From Acanthamoeba sp. SK_2022b (taxonomy: Eukaryota > Discosea > Longamoebia > Acanthamoebidae), in contig JANDJZ010000435.1 in NCBI GenBank assembly GCA_027943245.1, forward strand, positions 1 through 41,170: 41,170 bases of DNA. Direction: 5' to 3'. The notes under the pieces were generated by a model, which saw nothing but the letters and a program-made list of their open reading frames with translations, did not search any database and had not been told where the DNA came from. Below are positions 7,496 through 15,087 of the stretch, in pieces (position 1 is the stretch's first letter; each line of letters begins with the position of its first letter). Both the position numbers and the translations under genes were made by a program.

Positions 7496-7569
7496 TGAAC
7501 AATCGAACATTATGATGAACACGAACACGAGTGTTCGTCAAGCCGAACAAATGGATGGCATAGCGAACA
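7496..7569. promoter_or_regulatory. Iterated CGAACA/TGAACA boxes, putative operator array
   Basis: The gap between the divergent EamA and XRE/cupin genes holds CGAACA at 7504, 7522, 7544 and 7564, TGAACA at 7496 and 7516, and a reverse TGTTCG at 7532. The second CGAACA and the reverse copy form an inverted repeat, ACGAACAC-GA-GTGTTCGT (7521-7538). Spacing of 18-22 bp between copies is about two helical turns. This is probably the binding array of the XRE/cupin regulator controlling both genes; the last box touches its start codon. Confidence 0.6.
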
Positions 7570-8139
7570 ATGAGTGACGATCGGATGCAGAACATCACGC
7601 CTATCGGCCTGCTGTCGGCGGCAATCCGCCGCGAGCGGGAGCGGTTGAACCTGTCGGTGACCGAACTGGCGAAGCGAGCGGGCATCGCCAAATCCACGCT
7701 GTCGCAGCTGGAAGCCGGCAGCGGCAATCCCAGCCTGGAAACGCTGTGGGCGCTGGCGATGGCGCTGGACGTGCCGGTCAGCCGGCTGATTTCACAGCCG
7801 AGCAGGCAGGTGCAAGTGATCCGCGCCCATGAAGGTACGCCGGCGCTGTCGGAGCAGGGCAACTACGCCGCCACGCTGCTGGCCACCTGCCCGCCGGGGG
7901 CGCAGCGCGACATTTACCGGCTGCGGGTGCAGCCCGGCGAAGCCAAACTTTCCCGGCCGCATCCCCCCGGCACCGTCGAGCATGTGATCATCAGCAGCGG
8001 GCGGGCGCGCCTCGGGCCGGCGGACCAGCCGCTGGAGCTGAGCGCCGGCGATTACATCAGCTACTCCGCCGATCGCGAGCACGTTTTCGAGGCGCTGGAG
8101 CCGGAGACCACCGCCGTGATGCTGATCGAACAGGGGTAG
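7570..8139 (+). CDS. XRE family transcriptional regulator with cupin domain
   Basis: A 189-residue one-component regulator. Residues about 10-68 are a helix-turn-helix of the XRE/Cro type (LSVTELAKRAGIAKSTLSQLEAG then NPSLETLWALAMALDVPVSRL). Residues about 100-188 form a small cupin barrel (HPPGTVEHVIISSGRARL, ELSAGDYISYSADREHVFEAL) that usually senses a small ligand. The whole follows the SutR/PuuR-like architecture. ATG 7570 has no clear Shine-Dalgarno sequence and abuts a CGAACA box; an in-frame ATG at 7585 is an alternative. It is divergent from the EamA exporter and most likely controls it and itself. Confidence 0.9.
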   Translation: MSDDRMQNITPIGLLSAAIRRERERLNLSVTELAKRAGIAKSTLSQLEAGSGNPSLETLWALAMALDVPVSRLISQPSRQVQVIRAHEGTPALSEQGNYAATLLATCPPGAQRDIYRLRVQPGEAKLSRPHPPGTVEHVIISSGRARLGPADQPLELSAGDYISYSADREHVFEALEPETTAVMLIEQG

Positions 8140-8164
8140 CCCCGGCGTTGAAGGTCCGTTTATT

Positions 8165-8183
8165 GAAAATGATTCTCAATTAT
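8165..8183. promoter_or_regulatory. Fur-like site upstream of the DUF3857 gene
   Basis: GAAAATGATTCTCAATTAT agrees with the 19-bp Fur consensus at 12 positions, including the core AATGATtcTCA. It overlaps a -10-like TATATT (8181-8186). It lies about 80 bp before the start of the DUF3857/transglutaminase gene. Moderate match; iron control is inference. Confidence 0.45.
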
Positions 8184-8262
8184 ATTAGTGTGCCCGCCTG
8201 TTTTGACGCCGGGACGGGCGCGTAGCCCGGCGTCGCCGTTTATTGCCCTTCAAGGACCGAAG

Positions 8263-10188
8263 ATGAAAATCGCTATTCCTTCCCTGCTGTTATTCGCCGG
8301 TTTGACGGCAACGTACCCGGCCACCGTGTTGGCCGTTGCACCGCCCGCCGCGGCGGATCAGGGCCAGAACGACACGGCCAACAACGATTTCAGCTTCGTA
8401 CGCTATCGCGCGGATTACCGCGTCAACGCCAACGCCACCAACGTGAAAACGGAAAGCTACGAAATGCTGCTGAAGACCAAGGCGGCGGTCGAGAAATTCA
8501 GCCAGATCCGCCTGAGCTACAGCGAAAAAATGGAAACGCTGGAGGTGGTCGCCGCCTACACGCTGACCGCCGACGGACAGCGCCACGACGTGGCGCCCGA
8601 TCGCATCTATACCCAGGAAAGCTACTCCAGCGCCACGGCGCCGCTGTATGCCGACCGCAAAGTGCGCGTCATCGTGTTCTCCAACCTGGCGCCGGGATCG
8701 CGCGTGGTGTATGAGCTGCGCCGCACGCAAAACACCCCGTATTTCCCCGACTATTTCGGCCTGTGGGAGACGTTCAGCGTTTTCGACCAGTTCGACGACG
8801 CCGAAGTGACGCTGCAGGCGCCGGCCAAGCTGCCGATGCATATCTTCACGCGCGGCGTGGAAGGCGGGGACCAGCCGCAGATCCGCGACGGGCAGGCGCA
8901 CTGGCGCTGGCATTATTCGCGCAGCACGCCGATGAAATCACAAAACTGGGCGGCGGACAGCTGGACCTTCAGCCCGACCATCATGGCCAGCACCTACCGC
9001 GAGTGGCCGCAGCTGGCCAAGGCCTACCAGCTGAAGGCCGGCGCGGCGGCGCAGGTGACGCCGGGTATTCAGGCGCTGGCGGACAACATCACCGTCGGCA
9101 TCAGCGATCGGCGCGAGCAGGCGGAGGCGCTCTATCGCTGGGTGGCGCAAAACATTCGCTACGTGGCGGTGTACCTGGGCAACGGCGGGCTGGAGCCGAA
9201 TTCGGCGCAGAGCATTCTCGACAACCACTACGGCGACTGTAAGGACCACGTGGTGATCCTGGAGGCGCTGCTCGCCGCCAAAGGCATTGCTAGCTCGCCG
9301 GTGCTGATCGGCATGGACGAAGGCCCGTTACTGCCTAAGGTGCCGCTGCTCAGCCGCTTTAACCACGCCATCACCTACGTGCCGGAATTCAAACTGTACC
9401 TGGACTCCACCAATCCGTGGGCGCGGTTCGGGCAACTGCCGGAAGGCGACCTGGGGGCACCGGTGCTGCTGACGCGCGACGCCAAGCTGGCGCGCACGCC
9501 GGGCAGCGACGAGCAGCCGGTCAAGAGCGCGCTGAGCGTCGATTTCGTGTTCGACAAAGCGGGCAATCTGCACGGGCAAACCGAGCGTCGGCTGAGCGAA
9601 GTGGAAGAGATTGACCTGCGGGGCTACTTCTCGCAGATCAACCGGCAGAACCGGGCGCAGGCCGAAGCGTCGATCATGTCCGCCTCCGGCATCGACGGCA
9701 GCGGCGAGGTGGCGATGAACAGCGATCCGCTGGATCTCAAAAAACAGTTCGGTTACCGCTTCCGCTTCAAGGCGGACGACTACGTCGATTTCGGCGTGGT
9801 GGGCGGCATGACCCTGCCGAATCCGCCCGGCGGCAAATCGTTTCGCACGCTGTATACCACCACGCCGGCGCCGGACAACGAAACGCCGTTCTACTGCAGC
9901 GCGCAGCGCTACGACGAAACCTACCGTCTGCAGCTGCCGGCCAACGTGCCGATCATCGCCATTCCGCAAGACAGGCAGTTCCGCAATGCGGCGGGCGACT
10001 ATCGCGTGGCGTGGCGACGCGACGGGCAGCAGGTGATCGTCAATCATCAGCTGCAGGTGAACGCCATTCGCGGCAAGGAAGCGCTGTGCCAGGCGCAGGA
10101 TTACCCGGCGTTCCGCGAGCTGTTCCAGCAGGTGCGGCGCGGTTTCCGCGGCCAGGTGGTGTACGGCGAATTGGCCAACGGAAAATAA
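8263..10188 (+). CDS. Secreted DUF3857 / transglutaminase-like domain protein
   Basis: A 641-residue exported protein. A signal peptide (MKIAIPSLLLFAGLTATYP...) covers about residues 1-27. The DUF3857 domain follows (roughly residues 45-220, with SYSEKMETLEVVAAYTLTADG and PGSRVVYELRRT), then a transglutaminase-like cysteine-protease fold around 280-390. The expected catalytic triad is present: Cys326 in YGDCKDH, His368 in FNHAITY and Asp381 in LYLDSTNPW. A beta-rich C-terminal region completes it. Proteins of this architecture are widespread in Proteobacteria and Bacteroidetes; their substrate is not established. ATG 8263 is preceded by AAGGA; an upstream GTG frame from 8188 would add 25 residues and spoil the signal. 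It stands alone, with a Fur-like site upstream and a terminator-like hairpin after it. Confidence 0.88.
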   Translation: MKIAIPSLLLFAGLTATYPATVLAVAPPAAADQGQNDTANNDFSFVRYRADYRVNANATNVKTESYEMLLKTKAAVEKFSQIRLSYSEKMETLEVVAAYTLTADGQRHDVAPDRIYTQESYSSATAPLYADRKVRVIVFSNLAPGSRVVYELRRTQNTPYFPDYFGLWETFSVFDQFDDAEVTLQAPAKLPMHIFTRGVEGGDQPQIRDGQAHWRWHYSRSTPMKSQNWAADSWTFSPTIMASTYREWPQLAKAYQLKAGAAAQVTPGIQALADNITVGISDRREQAEALYRWVAQNIRYVAVYLGNGGLEPNSAQSILDNHYGDCKDHVVILEALLAAKGIASSPVLIGMDEGPLLPKVPLLSRFNHAITYVPEFKLYLDSTNPWARFGQLPEGDLGAPVLLTRDAKLARTPGSDEQPVKSALSVDFVFDKAGNLHGQTERRLSEVEEIDLRGYFSQINRQNRAQAEASIMSASGIDGSGEVAMNSDPLDLKKQFGYRFRFKADDYVDFGVVGGMTLPNPPGGKSFRTLYTTTPAPDNETPFYCSAQRYDETYRLQLPANVPIIAIPQDRQFRNAAGDYRVAWRRDGQQVIVNHQLQVNAIRGKEALCQAQDYPAFRELFQQVRRGFRGQVVYGELANGK

Positions 10189-10194
10189 GCTGCT

Positions 10195-10219
10195 GCCCCG
10201 TCGCGCTAAGCGGCGGGGC
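10195..10219. terminator. Stem-loop between convergent genes
   Basis: GCCCCG (10195-10200) pairs with CGGGGC (10214-10219), extended by an inner CGC/GCG pair around loop GCTAA. It sits between the DUF3857 gene and the convergent DUF1937 gene. There is no clear T run, so it is an imperfect terminator or a transcript-end protecting hairpin. Confidence 0.45.
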
Positions 10220-10226
10220 GCACGCC

Positions 10227-10583
10227 TCAGTTGAACTCGCCCGCGACCTCGGACCACAGGCTGACGCGGCAGCCGCGCGCGGCGAAAGAGTCCATCTCGC
10301 GCTTGATGCCGCCGCTCTCTTGCCAACCCGGCAAATCGAGCACGATCAACTCATCCATCGCCGCCATGAACAGGGCGTCGATCGGCGCCCACAACTTGCC
10401 GATGGCGGTTTTGTCGAGCTCTTGCAAACACAGATTGATCGGATGCGACATGCTGACCTGGCTAAAAACGGCGCTGCCGGCGCGCACGATAGCGGCGGCG
10501 ACGTCGTTGCACGCCATAAAGCGCTGTTGCACGACGTTGGCGTCGGCGTGGCTGTAGGGGCAGGCCAAAAATATCTTTCTCAT
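10227..10583 (-). CDS. DUF1937 family protein (nucleoside deoxyribosyltransferase-like fold)
   Basis: A 118-residue protein beginning MRKIFLACPYSHAD, the characteristic first strand of DUF1937, a small family related in fold to nucleoside 2-deoxyribosyltransferases. Further typical parts are SMSHPIN and, near the middle, MAAMDELIVLDLPGWQESGG followed by IKREMDSFAARG, a segment resembling the catalytic Asp/Glu helix of that fold. ATG 10583 is preceded by GAGAGAG; a TTG at 10601 is a less likely start. DUF1937 genes are common in phages and accessory regions. The biochemical role is not established. It is monocistronic, downstream of the EutH-like gene but separated from it by a terminator. Confidence 0.75.
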   Translation of the reverse strand: MRKIFLACPYSHADANVVQQRFMACNDVAAAIVRAGSAVFSQVSMSHPINLCLQELDKTAIGKLWAPIDALFMAAMDELIVLDLPGWQESGGIKREMDSFAARGCRVSLWSEVAGEFN

Positions 10584-10618
10584 TACCGTTTTCTCTCTCA
10601 ATAACTAGAACGTGGGGG

Positions 10619-10653
10619 AAAAAAGGGCGCAGCTTCCCCGTGAGGCGGCGCCC
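10619..10653 (-). terminator. Rho-independent terminator of the EutH-like gene
   Basis: On the minus strand GGGCGC (10653-10648) and GCGCCC (10630-10625) form a stem directly followed by six T (10624-10619). It lies 30 bp past the EutH-like stop codon and upstream of the DUF1937 start. Confidence 0.75.
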
Positions 10654-10682
10654 CGTTTATTTTTTATGGTGCAGGGATAAAT

Positions 10683-11915
10683 TCAGCGAGCGGCGGCGGC
10701 GATGGCCGTCGACTGCCTTTGCGTCTGTTCTTTTTCCAGCAATTCGGCTTCCGGCACCGAGATCTTGATGGCGATCAGCACGGCAATCATGCCGCCGAGG
10801 AATTTACCCATCATGATCGGCAGCACCAGCGAAGGTTGGAAGTTAGCGGTAAACGCCAGGTGATCGCCCAACGTCGCCTGCGCACAAATACCGAAGGCGA
10901 CGCACAGCACCTTATCGCGTGCCCGCATGCCTTTGAACAGGTGATAAACCGCGATGATATTAGCCAGCACCATAATAAAGCCCAGTGCGCCGGTATCCGA
11001 CAGGCCGAGTTTTCTGCCGATGAAATGCATCGGCTTACGGCAATAGCGCTGGAACAAATAACAAATGGGGAATGTGCCCGCCAGCATAATGCCGATGTAA
11101 CCGGCAATCTCGATAGCGCGGAATAATTCGTCTTTGTCGGCGAATAACGGATCGAATACCCAGCCGCCGAAGACCTTTTTAAACACGCCGGTGAAATGCT
11201 CGATGATGCACAGCGCCAACACCAGTTTGATAAAGGCGTCCGCCGCCTTGCCGAAGATCAGGAACCCTTTCACCATGGCCGCCGGCCGCAGCTTCAGGCC
11301 CAGCGCCAGCAGGAAACACAGGGCAAACAGCGGCGACAGCAGCCGCAGCGCCTGCAGGAAGTCCAGCTGCAGATAGTGCGCGGCGGGCGAGGTGGTGGAA
11401 ATGATCTCCCTGACCGGCAGGTTGTTGAAGGTGATGGTCACCAGGGCGATCAGCACGGCGAACGGAATGCTGATAAGACCCGCCATCGCGCCCAGCGCCA
11501 AATATTTATGGTCGTCGCGGTTCAGCATGATAAGCCCGACGGGGATCAGGTACACGATGCTGGCGCCGGAGGTGTAACCCACCAGCATGGCGACGATCCA
11601 CATGTCGCGGTTGGCGGCGATGGCGTCGGCCAGCTGATAGCCGCCCATGTCCACGGCGATCACCGCCAGCGCGGCGATCGAGGCGTCGGAGCCCAGCGCC
11701 GAGAAGAAGGGGCCGATGCTGTACATGATCAGGTAAGAGATGATCGGGATCGCCGCCATGATGCCCGCCTGGGCGAGAAACACCGGGCCGATGGCGTGAA
11801 TGCCGTTGACGAACTCGCGCCCCAGTTCACCTTCCGGTTTAACGATCGACGCCAGTGCACCGATCAGGGTGCCGGCCATGATGATATAGATGATGAAATT
11901 ACCGAACTCAGCCAT
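10683..11915 (-). CDS. eutH: EutH-like ethanolamine-type transporter
   Basis: A 410-residue polytopic inner-membrane protein with about ten hydrophobic segments. It matches the EutH family along its length: IAVDMGGYQLADAIA, LIPVGLIMLNRDDHKYLALGAMAGLISIPF, KGFLIFGKAADAFIKL and, near the end, GDHLAFTANFQPSLVLPIMMGKFLGG correspond to the conserved EutH blocks. EutH moves ethanolamine at low concentration or pH. No other eut gene is nearby, so the substrate may be a different amine or alcohol. AGGAGGA precedes ATG 11915, and the start overlaps by eight bases the stop of an upstream truncated gene on the same strand. That gene and the operon promoter region are cut off at about 12125, so this copy may be poorly expressed. 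Confidence 0.8.
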   Translation of the reverse strand: MAEFGNFIIYIIMAGTLIGALASIVKPEGELGREFVNGIHAIGPVFLAQAGIMAAIPIISYLIMYSIGPFFSALGSDASIAALAVIAVDMGGYQLADAIAANRDMWIVAMLVGYTSGASIVYLIPVGLIMLNRDDHKYLALGAMAGLISIPFAVLIALVTITFNNLPVREIISTTSPAAHYLQLDFLQALRLLSPLFALCFLLALGLKLRPAAMVKGFLIFGKAADAFIKLVLALCIIEHFTGVFKKVFGGWVFDPLFADKDELFRAIEIAGYIGIMLAGTFPICYLFQRYCRKPMHFIGRKLGLSDTGALGFIMVLANIIAVYHLFKGMRARDKVLCVAFGICAQATLGDHLAFTANFQPSLVLPIMMGKFLGGMIAVLIAIKISVPEAELLEKEQTQRQSTAIAAAAR

Positions 11916-12124
11916 GGTGTTCCTCCTGCGATGAACGTAAGCCGCGCGAGCGGGCGATGATTTCCTGATAGCGGGCGAACCAGACCGCCATATCGACCTC
12001 GGCGGGCTCCGTCACTTCATAGCGGTTGAGCACCTTAAGCGGCTGTTCCACGCCCAGCCCTCTGCGCGCCAACTGCGCCACGCCCTGAGCGGTGATCTCT
12101 TTGTTGGCGGGCGTAACGATGCGC
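11908..12124 (-). pseudogene. C-terminal remnant of an unidentified gene upstream of eutH-like
   Basis: A frame open from the scar near 12125 to TGA at 11908-11910, about 70 residues, containing TPANKEITAQGVAQLARRGL and VDMAVWFARYQEIIARS. There is no start codon with a ribosome site; the 5' part is missing. Its stop overlaps the EutH-like start in a coupled ATGGCTGA arrangement, so it was the preceding gene of the same operon. I do not recognise the family from this C-terminus. Confidence 0.6.
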
Positions 12125-12125
12125 T

Positions 12126-12524
12126 TCGCCGCTGATCGCCAACGTCTGTCTGGAAAATGACTCCATCGACGTGGTGCTGATCGGCGGGCAGTTCATCGGC
12201 TCCAAAATGGAGTGCCTGGGGGCGATCGCGCTGAATAACATCGAGGCGTTTTTCGCCGATTACGCCATCATCGGCGCCGGCGCGGTCAATGTGCAGACCG
12301 GGTTGATGGATCAAAACGTCAATGAGGCGGCCATCGCGCGCAAAATGATTGCGCAAAGCCGCAAATGCATCGTGTTAGCGGACGAAAACAAGCTGCGTGG
12401 GCATGCGATGACGTTGGTGGCCAAATAGCCAGAGATCGATTATCTGGTGACCTCCGACAGCGGCAACGCGTTGGAAGGGCTGGTTTTCCCGGCCAACGTC
12501 AATGTGTTGGTCGCACAGGTATAA
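12126..12524 (+). pseudogene. Remnant of a DeoR family regulator (C-terminal domain, nonsense codon)
   Basis: Reading from about 12126 the frame encodes the effector-binding half of a DeoR/GlpR regulator: a GG-containing strand (VVLIGGQFIGSKMECLG), FFADYAIIGAGAVNVQTGLMD, NEAAIARKMIAQSRKCIVLADENKL and, after an in-frame TAG at 12426-12428, PEIDYLVTSDSGNALEGL, ending at TAA 12522-12524. The N-terminal helix-turn-helix half is absent and the TAG interrupts what was probably a Gln or similar codon. The gene is dead twice over. It points away from the truncated operon at 10683-12124, so it was probably that operon's divergent regulator before a deletion removed the facing 5' ends. Confidence 0.82.
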
Positions 12525-12538
12525 AGGGTGATGAGAAG

Positions 12539-12569
12539 CCTTTCTCCGGGCCGAGCAACCCGGAGAAGG
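12539..12569. terminator. Stem-loop between the DeoR remnant and the YdeP-type gene
   Basis: CCTTTCTCCGGG (12539-12550) pairs with CCCGGAGAAGG (12559-12569) with one bulged T and loop CCGAGCAA. It lies between convergent genes. No T run follows on either strand, so termination strength is uncertain. Confidence 0.5.
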
Positions 12570-12587
12570 CCTCCAAACCGCTTTCCT

Positions 12588-12912
12588 CTAGGCGATGTTG
12601 ACCTCGCGCACCTCTTTGGATCTCAGCGTTACGCGGATCGGCACCGATTTGTACGAAGGCGTGCCGCTTTCCTCATCGATGTAATGCAGCGGCACCAGCA
12701 CGTTGGCCTCCGGATAGTAGGCGCCGACCGAACCGGCTGAAATGTTGTAGGCGATCACCGTGATGCCCTCCAGGCGTTGAGTGCAGCCGGGCAGCGCCGT
12801 TTCCAGGTCGACGACGTCGCCATGCTCCAGCCCCAAACGTTGCAGATCGCTGTCATTCATGAACAAGACGTCGCGCCGGCCAAAAACCCCGCGGTAGCGA
12901 TCATCCAGAGCA

Positions 12913-12944
<32 letters not shown>

Positions 12945-14882
12945 CAGCGTAATCAGCCGCAGCGTGTCTTGGTCTGCGATAGTCTCGTCTTCATGCAGCC
13001 CGTTGAACACGGAAAACATCGCTTTGCCCGTCGGCGTCGGCCACCGGCGCTCGGTCGGCGGCAACGGCATGCGGAAACCGCCCGGTTGGCGAATGCGCGC
13101 GTTGTAATCGTCGAAGCCCGGAATGGTTTTTTCGATCAGATCGCGGATCACATCGTAATCTTCGATAAGCTCATCCCAGGGCACCTTGCTGGCGGGCATC
13201 ACCGCTTTGGCCATGCCGGCCACGATGGCGGGTTCCGAACGCAGCAGTTCCGACGCCGGTTTGAGTTTGCCGGACGAGGCATGCACCATCGACATCGAAT
13301 CCTCCACCGTCACCGATTGCCGCCCGCCGGCCTGCAGATCCAGCTCGGTGCGCCCCAGGCAGGGCAGAATGAGGGTTTGTTTTGCCACCAACAGATGGCT
13401 GCGGTTGAGTTTGGTGCCGATATGCACGCTTAACTCCAGCGCCTTCATCGCCGGGAAACTCTGCTCGGGGTCCGGCAGCGCCACGGCGAAGTTGCCGCCC
13501 AGGCAGATCAACGCCTTCGAAGTGCCGTCGATCATCGCCTGCATGCATTTCACGGCATCATGGCCGTGGGCTTTGGGCGGCGTGAAGCCAAACACCGTTT
13601 CCAGCTTCGTCAGAAAATCGGCCGAGGGTTTTTCGGTGATGCCGACGGTACGGTTGCCCTGCACGTTGGAATGGCCGCGCAGCGGGCAGATGCCGGCGCC
13701 CGGTTTGCCGATGTTGCCACGCAGCAACAGCAGATCGGCGATCAGGCGCACGTTGGCGGTGCCTTTATTGTGCTGCGTAATGCCCATGCCGTAGGTCACG
13801 ATGGTGGCGTTGGATTTTGCGTAGGCGGCGGCGACCTGTTCCAGATCCCGGCGCGCCAGGCCGCTCTCCGCTTCGATAGCCTCCCAACGCGTAGCCGCCA
13901 GATCGGCGGCGAAAGCGGCAAATCCTTCCGTGTGCTCGGCAATAAAGGCGTGATCCACGGCATTACCCTGTGTTTCATCCAGCTGCAGCAGCGCCTTGGC
14001 GATGCCTTTCAGCGCTGCGGCGTCGCCGCCGGCTTTGACCTGATAGTAGGTTGAAGCGATAGGGGTCGAACTGTAGGTCGCCATTTCGATGACGTTTTGC
14101 GGATCGGTGAAACGCTCGAGCGCCCGCTCGCGCAGCGGGTTGAACACGATGATCGGCACCTTTTTGCGCGCCAGTTCATGCAGCGTGCCCATCATGCGCG
14201 GATGATTGGTGCCCGGATTGTGCCCGATGGAGATAACCAGCTCCGCGCTGTCAAAGTCATCCAGCGACACGGTGCCTTTGCCGATGCCGATCGACTGCGG
14301 CAGGCCTACGCTGGTCGGCTCATGGCACATATTGGAACAGTCGGGGAAGTTATTGCTGCCAAATTCCCGCGCAAACAGCTGGAACAGATAGGCCGCCTCA
14401 TTGGACGCCCGGCCGGAGGTGTAAAATTCCACCTGCTCCGGCGGCAGCGTCTGCAAGACGGCGGCGATGCGTTGAAACGCCTCGTCCCAGGCCAGCGGGC
14501 GCAGGGTATCCGTCCCGGCGTCATAGAACAAAGGGGTTGTCAGGCGGCCATAGTCTTCCAACTGATAATCGGTTTTCTGCAGCAGCGACGTTACGGTGTT
14601 TTGCGCCAGAAACTCGGGCGTCACGCGCTTGCTGGTCGCTTCCCAGGTCACGGCTTTGGCGCCGTTTTCACAGAACTGGAAGGTGGATCGATGTTCTTTA
14701 TCAGGCCATGCGCATCCCGGGCAATCAAACCCGTCGGGCTGGTTGGTGCGCATCAGCGTCACCGGCGCTTCTAAGGTGTCCATTTGCGTGCGCACGGCGA
14801 TGGCCGTCGCTTTCAGCGCGCCCCAACCGCCGGCGGGCCCATAGTAGGGATGAACCCCGGGTACTGCTCGTCTTTTCGCCAT
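12588..14882 (-). CDS. FdhF/YdeP family molybdopterin oxidoreductase
   Basis: A 764-residue protein of the YdeP subgroup of formate-dehydrogenase-like molybdoenzymes. It lacks a signal peptide and is probably cytoplasmic. Visible family features are the N-terminal FDCPGCAWPD with a later FCENGAKAV (cysteines fitting an iron-sulphur site), NEAAYLFQLFAREFGSNNFPDCSNMCHEPTS, GHNPGTNHPRMMGTL, the pterin-binding PGAGICPLRGHSNVQGNRTVG, and the C-terminal molydopterin dinucleotide-binding region (RLITLRSHDQYNTTIY). The length matches E. coli YdeP (about 759), which is tied to acid resistance under EvgA; its reaction is unknown. ATG 14882 follows GGAGG; a GTG at 14900 is a weaker alternative. A Fur-like site lies about 50 bp upstream. 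Confidence 0.9.
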
Positions 14883-14931
14883 GTTGTTTGCCTCCGACAC
14901 CGCTTACGATAAATGCAGGTGATTGATTTAC

Positions 14932-14950
14932 TATGAATATTATCTTTATC
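14932..14950. promoter_or_regulatory. Weak Fur-like site upstream of the YdeP-type gene
   Basis: On the minus strand, GATAAAGATAATATTCATA agrees with the 19-bp Fur consensus at 14 positions, with two near-perfect GATAAT hexamers followed by a poor third. It stands 50 bp upstream of ATG 14882. The flank is AT-rich, so a chance match is possible. Confidence 0.35.
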
Positions 14951-15051
14951 GTTCAAGACGGAACGCAGGCGCCGTCGCCGTTAAGCGCGGGCCTGTCGAT
15001 TCAGTATAGATGAGTGAAAAAGGGGGCAGCGGCAGTCTTTGCGGGGAGAGC

Positions 15052-15081
15052 GGCGGCCCGTTTAACCGGAGGCGGGCCGCC
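15052..15081 (-). terminator. Stem-loop downstream of ggt
   Basis: GGCGGCCCG (15052-15060) and CGGGCCGCC (15073-15081) form a perfect 9-bp stem with a 12-base loop, just past the ggt stop codon. There is no T run on the minus strand, so it may stabilise the 3' end more than terminate. Confidence 0.5.
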
Positions 15082-15087
15082 GGGGCG

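Noticed and set aside
12171..12428. 85-codon frame read as a separate short gene
   Set aside because: Homology to the DeoR effector domain continues in the same frame both upstream and past the TAG, so it is a piece of a broken gene.
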